The notes beneath the pieces were generated by a model, which saw only the letters and a list, made by a program, of their open reading frames with translations, did not search any database and had not been told where the DNA came from. DNA of 64,000 nucleotides from assembly GCA_013397455.1 (NCBI GenBank), contig VYZB01000213.1:881052-945051 (forward strand), in the 5' to 3' direction. This DNA comes from Crotophaga sulcirostris (taxonomy: Eukaryota; Chordata; Aves; Cuculiformes; Crotophagidae). Positions within the stretch are counted from its first letter, which is position 1. Every line of letters starts with the position of its first letter. This document shows positions 12,601 to 22,100 of the stretch, piece by piece. A program made the position numbers and the translations under genes.

Positions 12601-14640
12601 ACTCATCTACCCATCTTTTAAACACCTCCAGTGATGGTGACTCAACCACCTTCCTGGGCAGCCTGTTCCTCTCCCATTCCAAGATGGGAGATTCCACAGC
12701 CTTTCATTCCAGTGCTTGACTCTTCTTTGTTAAGAATTTCTTATGTCAGTTACTGTTTCCTGCTGTAGCTTATAACTCTGGCCTCTTGTCCTTTGTGCAC
12801 CTCTGTGGAGTTTTTCTCCATAACACCTCTTTAGAAGCAATGGAAGAGGGCAGTTATCCTCCCTAGTTTGCCCACTCCAGAAGGAGATTAGCCAAGTGCC
12901 TTCAGCCTCTTGTATGGCATAAACCCACAAACATCTGTGGCCCTCCAGATGCTTTCTAGTTCAAAAACTCTAGTACTGAGAGGCTTAACTGGACACTCTT
13001 CCCCAAGTGATCTCAGGTGCTGTGCAGAGGGAAGTGATTGCTTCCACTGACCTCCTGACTGTGCTTTGCCTGTAGCAAGACCCTGCTCCTGGCTCATGGT
13101 GGAGTATTTTAAAACTGTAGCAAACCACTTTAGTCTAAGTTAAATGTAATATAGTTGGGGGTTTTGTGACTGAGATTCATGGTATTAACAGCAACATTGA
13201 GATACCTAAAACTTGATGTGTCTTGTCTTACAGCTTTTTACAAGCTCCGTGCAGATGAATCCCACAGATCATATCACTAATAACAAAGTAAGTCTTAAAT
13301 TCGCTGCTCAATGTACTGAGTAGTGAGAGACACAAACTTTGTTCATCCCTTACTGTTTACTGGTGTAGTAGCACTTTTTTCATGTTTTGGCTGGGAAGAT
13401 TTCCATGAGGATAGAAAGGCTGCAGCAGAATTCATCCTGTTTGTTAGGCTTTAAACAAGAAAGAGAAAAGCACGCTAATTAATAATGTCCTTTAAAACTC
13501 GTGTTATCTTGAGACTAATACCTGTAGCTAGTACCAGTCTCTTGATTTTTGTATCCTCTCAAGATTTTAGTATTTGCAGAATTGCATACTTTGTCAGAAC
13601 GTTTTCATCCATATTGTCTGGTGGGAAAAGAAACATAAGAATAAGCAGCAGAGCAGAGATCTAGCTCTTTGAATTTGTCCTGTTAATTTATGAGCATTAG
13701 TTTTGGTTCTTGCTTGAATAAGCCTGTGTTTCCATTTCAGATTTCCTCACCCAAGGCCTGTTGGTGTGGGTAACTGATACCACTGCATCCCTTTGCGAAT
13801 ACAAATTTTAATTTTTTTTGATACTGGGTCAGCTGTGTTGTACCAGCATTGGAAAAGTCTTTAAAGCATGTCTTTTAATATTTTGCTTTCGGTTCCAGGT
13901 GGAGACAAAGGGAATAGAAACTACCAAGAATAATGATGGTCCTGCAGCTTCACAAGAAACACAAGTTTCTAAGCCCAAATCAGGTTAGTTGTAGTGTTTT
14001 GTTGAAGCAGTTCAGCAGTTGAACAAGCATTGTTGTGAAAACCATTTCAATTATTTGCTCTTTATCTGTGTCATGCTGGTAAGCAAATAACTAAAACAAA
14101 GTACTTACTATATTGCTTTTTAGGGTTTTGGCACTGCACCAGATGCAGAGAAACAATTAGTTTTGCAGGAGAATCTGAACAAATAATGTTATGCATGAAT
14201 GGAGCAATTCTTTAATCACTCATTTCAAACAGCAATAATTTTTTTTGTTAATTATTCTTTAAATAAATTCTGTGGGGTGGATTTTAGTTTCTTTCCTTCT
14301 GCACATAGAAAGGCATGTGAACTGATAACGTTTGGTCATTTTTTTTGCCTTAGATAAGCAACTCATACAGTACACTGCGTTTCCACTCCTTGCATTCCTG
14401 GATGGCAACCCAGGCTCCGCTGTGGAGAGTGGGAGCTCTGCAGCTGAAACTCTTCCCTCTGACAAACCCCTGGAAATGGACGAGCTCCTGGAGAGCAGCC
14501 TGGATCCTGAGCCCACCCAGAGCAAACTGGTGCGGCTGGAGCCACTGACAGAGGCAGAAGCAAGCGAAGCCACGCTGTTCTATTTATGTGAACTTGCCCC
14601 AGCACCCATGGACACAGACATGCCATTCTTGGATAACTGA
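3527..14640 (+). CDS. HSF2: HSF2, heat shock transcription factor 2 (exons 2-13; exon 1 lies before the window)
   Basis: Nuclear trimeric transcription factor that binds heat shock elements and acts in development and proteostasis. Twelve coding exons join in frame: 3527-3635, 3841-3968, 4780-4904, 7211-7286, 8456-8517, 8631-8715, 9579-9748, 11016-11285, 11838-11943, 13234-13287, 13899-13983, 14354-14640. They give 518 residues plus TGA, or about 549 if exon 1 supplies the usual 31. Seen in the translation: the winged-helix DNA-binding domain from [11 protein letters not shown], including the recognition helix [12 protein letters not shown]; a leucine-rich HR-A/B trimerisation coiled coil (exons 4-6) ending in the basic stretch KRKR; an acidic middle (exons 8-9); HR-C in exon 10 ([15 protein letters not shown]); and a C terminus ending DMPFLDN. 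Every junction has GT/AG and phases agree throughout. Identification rests on near-identity to vertebrate HSF2 as I know it, and on the neighbouring SERINC1. Introns contain CR1 debris but no other gene. Confidence 0.97.
3841..3968 (+). CDS. HSF2: HSF2 coding exon 3
   Basis: Encodes residues 68-110: end of the recognition helix, the wing loop and the last part of the DNA-binding domain. Lys82 (codon 3882-3884) lies in VKQE, the psi-K-x-E SUMO site known to regulate HSF2 DNA binding, and is kept here. A long T-rich tract precedes the acceptor AAAG, and the donor is GTTAGT. Confidence 0.95.
4780..4904 (+). CDS. HSF2: HSF2 coding exon 4
   Basis: Encodes residues 111-151: linker and first half of the HR-A/B coiled coil ([15 protein letters not shown]). 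Position 139 is Ile (codon ATA) in VQIIQETIE, where the human protein as I recall it has Lys. Ends in phase 2 before GTAAGT. Confidence 0.95.
5855..5955 (-). mobile_element. CR1 3'-end fragment in HSF2 intron 4
   Basis: Short antisense remnant of the CR1 3' end (GGGTTGGAATGAACCTC, then CTCTGCCTAGAGCAGGGC), diverged and lacking its tail. Confidence 0.6.
7211..7286 (+). CDS. HSF2: HSF2 coding exon 5
   Basis: Encodes residues 153-177 ([16 protein letters not shown], then four Gln), the middle of the HR-A/B trimerisation helix. Acceptor AACAG, donor GTAAGG. Phase 2 in, phase 0 out. Confidence 0.95.
8456..8517 (+). CDS. HSF2: HSF2 coding exon 6
   Basis: Encodes residues 178-197 ([20 protein letters not shown]), the end of HR-A/B and the start of a basic KRKR cluster that is a likely nuclear localisation signal. 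Acceptor TTACAG, donor GTAAAT. Confidence 0.95.
8631..8715 (+). CDS. HSF2: HSF2 coding exon 7
   Basis: Encodes residues 199-226 ([19 protein letters not shown] onward), a low-complexity linker after the nuclear localisation cluster. Acceptor CAATTTAG, donor GTAAGT. The coding exon ends with His-His codons. Confidence 0.95.
9579..9748 (+). CDS. HSF2: HSF2 coding exon 8
   Basis: Encodes residues 227-282 of the model. It holds the conserved [11 protein letters not shown] block followed by an acidic stretch ([15 protein letters not shown]). The acidic segment is several residues longer than in the human protein as I recall it, which partly explains the longer total length. Confidence 0.94.
11016..11285 (+). 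CDS. HSF2: HSF2 coding exon 9
   Basis: The largest internal exon, residues 284-372: an acidic, Ser/Thr-rich region with [14 protein letters not shown] and the conserved blocks [16 protein letters not shown] and [14 protein letters not shown]. Acceptor TTACAG. The donor GTGAGT begins at 11286, within the apparent reading GKV, and the Lys codon is split AA/A across the intron. Confidence 0.94.
11838..11943 (+). CDS. HSF2: HSF2 coding exon 10 (HR-C)
   Basis: Encodes residues 374-408: the HR-C heptad region that in this family folds back on HR-A/B to restrain trimerisation, with [19 protein letters not shown] and [14 protein letters not shown]. Acceptor CTTCTAG, donor GTAATT. Confidence 0.95.
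12384..13110 (-). mobile_element. CR1 LINE in HSF2 intron 10, split by a younger CR1 piece
   Basis: Antisense CR1 3' region. It starts at AGAATGGTCTAAGCTGGAAG, reaches TCTGAAGTCTCC at 12500-12510, and resumes at about 12686 with GGGAGATTCCACAGCC. The two parts fit together as one CR1 when the segment 12517-12678 is removed. The right end near 13110 is approximate. Confidence 0.78.
12517..12678 (-). mobile_element. CR1 3'-end fragment nested within another CR1
   Basis: About 160 bases of antisense CR1 3' end (ATAGGATCACCTGGCTGG ... CCTGTTCCTC) lying inside the older CR1. It is flanked by CCAAAGAT (12509-12516) and CCAAGAT (12679-12685), a possible target-site duplication differing by one base. 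Confidence 0.65.
13234..13287 (+). CDS. HSF2: HSF2 coding exon 11 (54-nt cassette)
   Basis: Exactly 54 nt, phase 0 at both ends, encoding the 18 residues [18 protein letters not shown]. This is the exon whose inclusion or skipping gives the known HSF2-alpha and HSF2-beta isoforms in mammals. Splice sites are good (TTACAG, GTAAGT). Confidence 0.93.
13899..13983 (+). CDS. HSF2: HSF2 coding exon 12
   Basis: Encodes residues 427-454 ([20 protein letters not shown] and on), a polar linker before the C-terminal activation region. The acceptor is GGTTCCAG. The donor GTTAGT is weaker than the others. Ends one base into an Asp codon. Confidence 0.92.
14354..14640 (+). CDS. HSF2: HSF2 coding exon 13 (terminal)
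   Basis: Completes the Asp codon and encodes 94 further residues then TGA. It contains the conserved [20 protein letters not shown] block and the acidic, hydrophobic C terminus ([20 protein letters not shown], ending DMPFLDN) that carries transactivation activity in HSF2. The codons in the middle are more GC-rich than the rest of the gene. Confidence 0.96.
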
Positions 14641-15300
14641 TGTGACGGGGACTGTGTATATAGTTATGAAGATGAACTATTTATTTAGAATATTGTTTGG
14701 TATATGAGTTTTTTGTAAATCACTGTTTTATGTAACCAGGTAACGTGGAATCTAAAATACCTTTCCTATGTTACTTCCTACAAGCAATTGTTTAACTTCG
14801 TGGTTAGACAGCTGTTAGACACGGTTGGCAATACCAAGTCGGACTGTTACTGTACTGCTCTCAGATACTTGGTATTATACATATCGCTGAATATCCCAGG
14901 TAACTGAACACTTGTTAATATTAAGCTTTGATTTATGAATTCTTATACTTCTGGTCTTACATATGATGACGTAAACTAGTAATGTATGATTAGGGAGCAC
15001 TGATTTCTGTATCTTGTTTTTTTTCAATTTTTTACAACATTTTGTTTATCAAACACAAGGCTTTTTTGGGGTGGGGGGGACCAGGACCTGATGTAGGCTT
15101 TTTTTTTCCCTGCTTGAACTGGGAACAAAGTGCCTGTACCTTGCTAAATCTTGGTTCTGCCTTACTTTCACTTCAGTGGAAGTGCTCACACATAGCACAA
15201 ACTGGGGAGAAGTTCTTTACAGCCACCAGGCCCCTTGACTGCATGAGTACTTTTAACCTGGACCATCTACTCTGATAAAATAAATGTTACTTGAGTGTGA
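14641..15300 (+). other. HSF2: HSF2 3' untranslated region
   Basis: Noncoding sequence after the HSF2 stop. An AATAAA polyadenylation signal lies at 15279-15284, the first good one, so the main transcript end is probably close to 15300. The exact cleavage site is not visible from sequence. Confidence 0.6.
15279..15284 (+). terminator. HSF2: HSF2 polyadenylation signal
   Basis: Canonical AATAAA about 640 bases after the stop codon, followed within 30-50 bases by GT/T-rich sequence (TGTGATACTTGTTAAG, TTGTCTCTC) that could serve as the downstream element. Confidence 0.6.
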
Positions 15301-15706
15301 TACTTGTTAAGAGTTGTCTCTCATTCTGTGTCGGGTAGGGATTTAACAGCCTGTGTTTTTCATGCCTTAGTAGCTGTACAGTGAGGTCTGCTTCTGTACA
15401 CGTTTGTTGGAAAATGCTTTCAATTATCTCCAGACTTCAAGGTTTATTTATACACCTACAAAAAGTGTGGTTAATGCAGCAAACTGTTTTCCTTTAGTAG
15501 TACACAAAATAATGGTTTTTAGTTTGTTTTCCTACTGAAAATTGGCAGAGTGCTATAGCTCTCCTTCCTGTGAAAGAACGCTGTCGCTACTCAATAGGTG
15601 TTTCCATTGTTGCTTTTACTGAAGTCTTCAGTGTTGGTTCAAGTGAACTTACTGTAGTCGTTCTTGCACAGCTGAATGCCAAAGTGTCCTAATGCAGGGA
15701 CAAGCG

Positions 15707-17146
15707 TGCTGCTTTTGGCTAGGGCACTGGGTAGTTGTAGTAACTGGTACCCTGCTGTGTTTTGGATTTGTGCTGGAAACGGTGTTGATGACACAGGGAT
15801 GTTTTGGCTACTGCTGAGCAGTGCTTACGCAGAGCCAAGGCCTTTCCTGTTTCTTGCCCCACCCCACCAGTGAGTAGGCTGGGGGTGCATAAGTTGTTGG
15901 GAGAGGACACAGCCAGGAGAGCTGACCCCAGCTGACTGAAGGCATATTCCACACCATATGATGACATCGTGCTTAGCAATATAAAGCCAGGGGAAGAGCT
16001 TTGGTGCCTCATGGCTGAGATAGGTGTGCTCTTTGCTGGGTGAAAAATGGGCTGGCTGGCCAATAGCAGAGTTGTGGTGAATGGAGTTAAATCCAGTTTG
16101 GGGCCAGTCTCAACTGGTGTTCCTCAGAGCTCAGTGTTGGGGCCAGTCTAGGTTAACATCTTTATTGATCATCTGGAAGAGTGGGTTGAGTGCTCCCTCA
16201 GTAAGTTTGCAAATGACACCCACTTGGGCAGGAGTGTTGGAGCTGTATGAGTGCAGGAAGGCTCTGCAGAGGGATCTGGACAGGCCAAATTGATGGGCTG
16301 TGGTCAATTGCATGAGATTTAATAAGGCCAGCATCACCAGCAGGAGCAGGGAAGCGATTGTGCCCCTATAAACACCAGTGAGGCCACACCTTGAATGCTT
16401 TGTTCAGTTTTGGGCCCCTCAGTACAAGGACACGGAGGTGCTGGAGCATGTCCAGAGAAGGACAATGAGGCTGCTGAAGGGGCTGGAGAACAAGGCTTAC
16501 GAGGAGCAGCTTAGGGAACTGGGGTTGTTTAGCCTGGAGAAGAGGCTGAGGGAAGACCTCATCACTGTCTGAAAGGAGGTTGTAGCAAGGCTGGTGTCAT
16601 CCTCTCCGAAGTGACAGGTGATAGGATGAGAAGACATAATCTCAAATTGCACCAGGGGAGGTTTAGATTGGATATTAGGGAAACTTTCTTTCCTGAAACA
16701 GTGGTGAAGCTTGGAAGACACTGCCCAGGGAAGCAGTGGAGTCACTATCTCTGGAGGTGTAGATTGGGCACTTTGAGGCACGGTTTAGTAGACAGGGTGG
16801 TGTTAGGATGATGGTTAGACTTGATGAACTTATAGAATCATTACAGTTGGAAAAGACCTATGATTGTATGAAGGAGGAAGAGGGGAAACATTTAGAGTGA
16901 TGGTCTTCTGGTGTTTTTCTCCCAAACAACAATTACACATGATAGAGCTCTGCTTTCCTGGAGATGGCTGAAAAACTGCCTGCCACAGGGAAGTAGTAAA
17001 GTTATTTAGCTTTACATATTAAACTATTTCTCAACACATGAGTTCTCATTTTTATGCTTCCACTTCTCTCACACACACACACCACAGGGCAGAGTGAGGG
17101 AGCAGCTGAGTGGTGTTTCGCTGCCTGCTGGGGTTAAACCACAACA
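15707..17146 (+). mobile_element. Avian solo LTR interrupted by a CR1
   Basis: Old endogenous-retrovirus solo LTR between the HSF2 and SERINC1 3' ends. Left part (15707 to about 16000): TGCTGCTTTTGGCTAGGG, GGATTTGTGCTGGAAAC, GACACAGGGATGTTTTGG, a CATATGATGACATCGTG segment and a TATAAAG box near 15980. Right part (about 16869-17146): GAGTGATGG, CTGCTTTCCTGGAGATGGCT, TATTAAAC, ending GGGGTTAAACCACAACA. Together they match, from memory, an LTR very common in bird genomes. No internal retroviral gene is present and no convincing target-site duplication is visible. The inserted CR1 is listed separately. Confidence 0.72.
16020..16868 (+). mobile_element. CR1 LINE inserted in the solo LTR
   Basis: 5'-truncated CR1 reading on the + strand: GTTGTGGTGAATGGAGTTAAATCC, then GTGTTCCTCAGAGCTCAGTG, GCAAATGACACC (the reverse transcriptase active-site region), later frames giving [15 protein letters not shown] and a 3' end of GGTTAGACTTGATGA. 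Internal deletions break the reading frame. The last 36 bases contain a short inverted segment (see findings). The left boundary is uncertain by about 20 bases. Confidence 0.82.
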
Positions 17147-17151
17147 ACCAG

Positions 17152-17510
17152 TTTGTTACAGGACTCAGGAACTGCTGTCTTAAAACTGGTCTTCAGGCAT
17201 TGTCCTCACACTTAAGCACAGCTGCATCACAAAGCCCCAGCTGAGGAAGTAGGAGCACAGTGGAAAGTGTGAGGCATGTTCTGTGCTTTCAGAGAGTCGA
17301 ATGCAGAGAGCACACAGAGAAAAACTGACAGAAAACACAGGGGGCTGCGTGTGATCTCCTGAAGAGCCAGGAACTGCCTTACAGGTGTACTTTGCAGCAC
17401 TGTCAGCTGTTACTTCTCAGATGAGAAGCCCCAGGAACCAAAGATGAGACTACAACACAAAACCATACCCTATCCACATCTGGCCAGTAGTAAGAGACAA
17501 AAAATCATTG
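17152..17510. other. Intergenic remainder between HSF2 and SERINC1
   Basis: Unique sequence after the LTR and before the SERINC1 polyadenylation region. Nothing recognised. Confidence 0.5.
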
Positions 17511-17526
17511 GACATCTTCATCCAAA

Positions 17527-17536
17527 TTTATTTATT
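17527..17536 (-). terminator. SERINC1: SERINC1 polyadenylation signals (two, overlapping)
   Basis: The + strand reads TTTATTTATT, so the - strand carries two overlapping AATAAA hexamers at 17531-17536 and 17527-17532. They are the best polyadenylation signals after the SERINC1 stop. Cleavage is expected 10-30 bases lower in coordinate. Confidence 0.6.
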
Positions 17537-18885
17537 ATTAAGATAACAACATATTCCAAATTATTACAAGCCTTTACTAGTCTTTCCATTACCATCTCAA
17601 GTTTGACTGAGATGTCAGACTTCTGCAGTAAGTGTCAGTGTTTAGGTGCAGAATTAAAATAAAAGCTTAGAGAATAATCAGCAACAGGAAGTAACAGTAC
17701 AAACACCACGGTAACGCATCAGCATGATGTCTGCTGCATGTCTCGGGTCACTCCCAGTCAGGCTACTCTAGTCTCAAGTTGTAGCAAGTAACAGAGATAT
17801 AAATAATGCAGCTTACCTACTTCAGTTAAAGCAGCAAGCACAAAAGCATTTAAGATTTCATAACTGCACAGGAACTATACAGTACTTTAATCAAACAGAT
17901 TAATGTCTTACCTTATGCCTAGATTTAGACTTTTCTAGGCTCAAGTCCATCTCTAGCAATGGACAAGCAGCAAAATACCTAATAAATTAAAAGACTTCAA
18001 AATTTAGAGCCCCAAATATATTAAGAAACACTTTTGTTGAAGCCTCAGTTAATGCAAGCCTCCTTTAATTACTGTGATTTCAGCACTTTTTCCTCAATTT
18101 CTTTTTTTAACCAAAATAATTCCGCTAAAGGGCTTACAGTTTTCATCACTCAGCTCCTTGCAAGCTCTGTGATTGTAGCACAGCCAAGAAAGTGGCACAA
18201 AACAGCAATAAATTACAGCACAGCTACACCATTTAAACTACTTAAAAAATAATACACAAATGCACATTATAAACAGGTGCCTTAAAACATGCTTCTGAGC
18301 ATCTGATAAAAGAATGTTTTTCCCCAGAGCATCTGTCCTCCTATCTGTAACGGGACACATGGAACCCAACAGCACCAAACCAGACATCAGCTCCTCTACA
18401 GCTTCAAGTACAAGCTTCCACATTTAACATCCGTGCTAAAGGTATTACTGCCCTCAGAAGGGGAAAAGGTCAGGCTGTCAGTGCCAAAACATGGCAAGAT
18501 GTCCAGTAAACTCCAGCATGCACTATTTTGACTCTCACAATACCTACTCAAGACTTATTTCAGAATCAAGGCAACAGGGATTCTCAAAGGCAGCCCCTCC
18601 TTTGATTGCAAAGCCTGACCTAATACTGGTTTGTCACCCTAATTAACACTTGCACTTTTTTCCCCTACAATTATTTAATGCAATTGAGGGGGGAAAAAAA
18701 GAAACTACCAAAAGGTCTTGATCTTATGCCTACTGCTCCTGCAGCACTCCATCTAGGAATCTTATGAAAACCATCATTCTAGCAATTGTCACTAAGCTCA
18801 GCCAGAAAAAGTCATTTAGTGAAATGACAAAAGACATGATTCAAGGTAATCATGCAGAATAAAGCAGGGTATACTACATGGATAG

Positions 18886-18922
18886 CACACGTGCACACAC
18901 GTGCGCGCACACACACACACGT
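18886..18922. repeat. CA/CG dinucleotide microsatellite
   Basis: Alternating purine-pyrimidine tract (CACACGTGCACACACGTG, then CGCGCACACAC) in the SERINC1 3'UTR, including two CACGTG E-box palindromes. Confidence 0.8.
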
Positions 18923-18999
18923 ATTTACAACTGCACTATTATGTGGAATACTGCTTGCTTCAAAGACATGGTGAAGCTAACACGATCTCCCTTCACTGC

Positions 19000-19138
19000 T
19001 TAGTCAAAGTCACGGTTTGTAAGAACCAGTGGAGCAACCAGAGTCCACACGTAGAGCACGATGCCAATCCAGCTGGAAGATATCTTCACCCAGACAGACG
19101 GCCATTTGCTGGTCATTGTCTCGTAAGAAGAATCCGGA
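19000..19138 (-). CDS. SERINC1: SERINC1 coding exon 10 (terminal)
   Basis: Residues 417-461: [20 protein letters not shown], the last membrane segment [18 protein letters not shown] and TNRDFD, then TAA at 19002-19000. The pre-membrane segment differs from human SERINC1 (see findings). Confidence 0.96.
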
Positions 19139-22100
19139 CTGTGAAAGAAGGAAAAAGAAAAAAAGATAATTTGCAGTTTTTGTTTCAGCATGACATACTT
19201 CCGTAGTAAGCCACTCTTCAGCACTATTTTCCACACTAAATCATTTTCACTTCAACTCCACATCTCAAAGGACATCTCTATCCTTCTTCTTTCAGGCAGT
19301 TCACACCAATTCGTACAAGAACATCATTTGTCAGTTGCTGTCACAGGAAAGATGGAAAGCAACAGCAGCCCAAAATATACTTAAGAGAAGCTGTCAAGAA
19401 GCAGAAATAATTACAAGGAATCTCTAAGCAAATCTGTGAAAAGGCAGGAAATGGACAGCATTTATAGATACAAATAATGCATTTCACCTTGCCAAAAGAT
19501 GGAAAAATTAATAATCTTGATGTCATATTGACCCAAGCAGGGCCACAAATCACATCCATTATGAATTATTGTTGAAGGAAACCCATTTCTAATGTTGCTG
19601 ATTTGGCACAAACCGTCCTTTTACAAATTATGAGAGATTATAATTTTTTTTAAAACTCTGAAGAACATCTGCACAAGCTGTTAACATAATATTAAAAAAT
19701 GTACATTGCAGAAAGACTACCTGAATGACAACTCACACACAGGAGGACTATTTTACTGTAAGGATTTTTTTCAGGGAGCAGACAACTGATTTCCTTCCTT
19801 TAGAGACCCCATCACAGAACAGCTGAGGTTGGGGGTGACCTCTTGAGGTCATCTGGTACAATCCCTTGCTCAAGCAGGCTGCCCAGGACTATTTCCAGGT
19901 AGTCAGTGAATACCTCCAAGGATGAAGACTCCACAACCTCCCTGGGCAACCTGTGCCAGTGTCTGGTCATCCTTACAATAAAAAAGGTGTTTTGTGATGT
20001 TCAGAGGGAAGCTCCTGTGTTCCAGTGTGTGCCTACTGCCTCTGGCCCTGTCACTGGGCACCACCAAATCGAGCTGGCTCTGTTCTCTTTACACTTTCCC
20101 TCAGGTATTTATTTATACACACTGATAAGACGCCCATGAACTTTCCCTTCTCCAGGCTGAACAGTCACAGGTCTCATGACAGGCGCTCCAGTCCTTTAAT
20201 CATCTTTGTGGCCCTTTGCTGGACTCTCTCTAGTCTGTCCAAGTCTGCCTTGTACTGTAGAATATAGGACTGGACCCAAAACTACAGGTGTGGTGTCACC
20301 AGAGCTGAGTAGATGGGAGGGAACACCTCCCTCCACCTGCTAATATAACCTGTTCTACCTCTCCTTCTTCCAGCTCTCTGAGCCAGACACAGGCTTGGTG
20401 TTTACTTATTTATCATTTTTATAAAATTAAGACTATCTTGTTCACTTCAACAGGACGCATTCCTGCAGTCCAGTGAATCATGAAAATTAACCTAGAAAAC
20501 ATGACAGTCACTTATGAACAAGGCTGGTTACTCCAATTTTCAAATACAATTAATTTGATATAGATTAAATAGCATACTTCCCTTGAGCAGTTCCATTCAG
20601 GATGTACATTCCTCACAGCACACAACATATACCTCCTTGTCCAGCTAAAGACAGCCTCCTGCATGCTTATTAATAGCACAACATATTATCAAATGTAAAT
20701 ACCTGTACCAGTTGGTAAGCGTCATCATGATATACAGTGATGCCAGGAAAAGCATGAAATGGAAAAAGGAGTAACTGTAAGTAACTCCATCCCTCTCATT
20801 ATCTATGGCTCGGTGAACATCATCTCCATCATCAAGGGAGCCGTCACTCCTGGGCATTCCATCCTCTATCAGTGTTGATTCATCACTGGTCAGCATAAGC
20901 TTGTTAACTTGGCTGTTGTTGGATGTTCGGATGCTGTATTTGACAGGAAAGAATGCAATACATTTACCAAATAAATACAATTTAGTATCTGACAAGGAGC
21001 AGTAAAAGTTAACAGGATTTTTTTTTTTTTAATTACTCTTACCTTGAATAGAGGACACACAGCAAAAACAGAATCAGTCCTACAATTCCTTGCGCATCCC
21101 ACCACTGAACTACCTGACCTTGGGTTGGAATGGTGGTGCTGTTGTAACCAATGATGCTCAGCAAACTTGGGTTACAGCGCCTGTCTAGGGGGGGAAATTA
21201 CATCAGAACTTACACAGAACCACAAGAGAACACACATCCAACAACACATTTCCACACTAAACACATGGCAATAGAAAGGAACTTTGTGGTCATGACAGTC
21301 GAAGTAGAAAAGGTTTAAATTTAATTTCAGTCTACTCAGTCACTCTAAAGCAGAGAAATGACAGTACGTGGCATTAAAATCTGTCTCTTTAAGCAGATAA
21401 AAGATTTTAAATTTATATAAAGATAATGCATCAACCACTTTACTGTTGCATCACTTATAATCAGACGCAGCAAAATAAAAATTGCTTTCAATATTACGCT
21501 TTAGAAATTCTACCACTAGAAAACAAGTTTGACAACCATACAGTCTATAGGTGGGGCACCAGAATAATCTGAGTTGGAAAAGAATGCCACCAAGTCAGCT
21601 TCATATCACCAACAGTTCCCAACCCATAGCATTCACAGATAACAGGTGGAACAGCTGAAAAGTAGCAGGCAATCTATTTCCCATAATCAATGCAGAATTT
21701 CGATATGACTTATATATATGCTGTTACACAGAGGTACAGAGGGTTGTCAATAATTAAAAGGGCCAACGAGAAACCCTATTAAAAACACAAAAATCAATAT
21801 CTGGTAGTTTATTTTTATCATCAAGATGTCTGATATATATATTTTTTAGACATGCTCAGTTGTTTTCAGACACATTTATGAACAGATTTTTAAGAATTCT
21901 CAGTTAGGAAAGATATCACCAGTAGCATCTCAGTCACAAGGTAAGGAACTTTAAACTCGGCAGGGAGATGAACCTTCCACATATCTTGGAAGAGTTGTGG
22001 TAGCCTACAAAATCTAAGCTTTACAACACTGCAATCCTGCCAATAACAGCTAAAATTTCTTTCATATGATAAGCATATAAGCAAGTGAAATACATGTTAT

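Larger units (their letters stand above)
17505..18999 (-). other. SERINC1: SERINC1 3' untranslated region
   Basis: About 1.5 kb after the SERINC1 stop codon, on the - strand, up to two overlapping AATAAA signals at 17527-17536. Contains an alternating CA/CG simple repeat at 18886-18922. No open frame of note. Confidence 0.6.

Noticed and set aside
15866..15870. ACCAG as target-site duplication of the avian LTR (also at 17147-17151)
   Set aside because: The match is real, but the LTR continues to the left of 15866 (to about 15707), so the repeat is coincidental.
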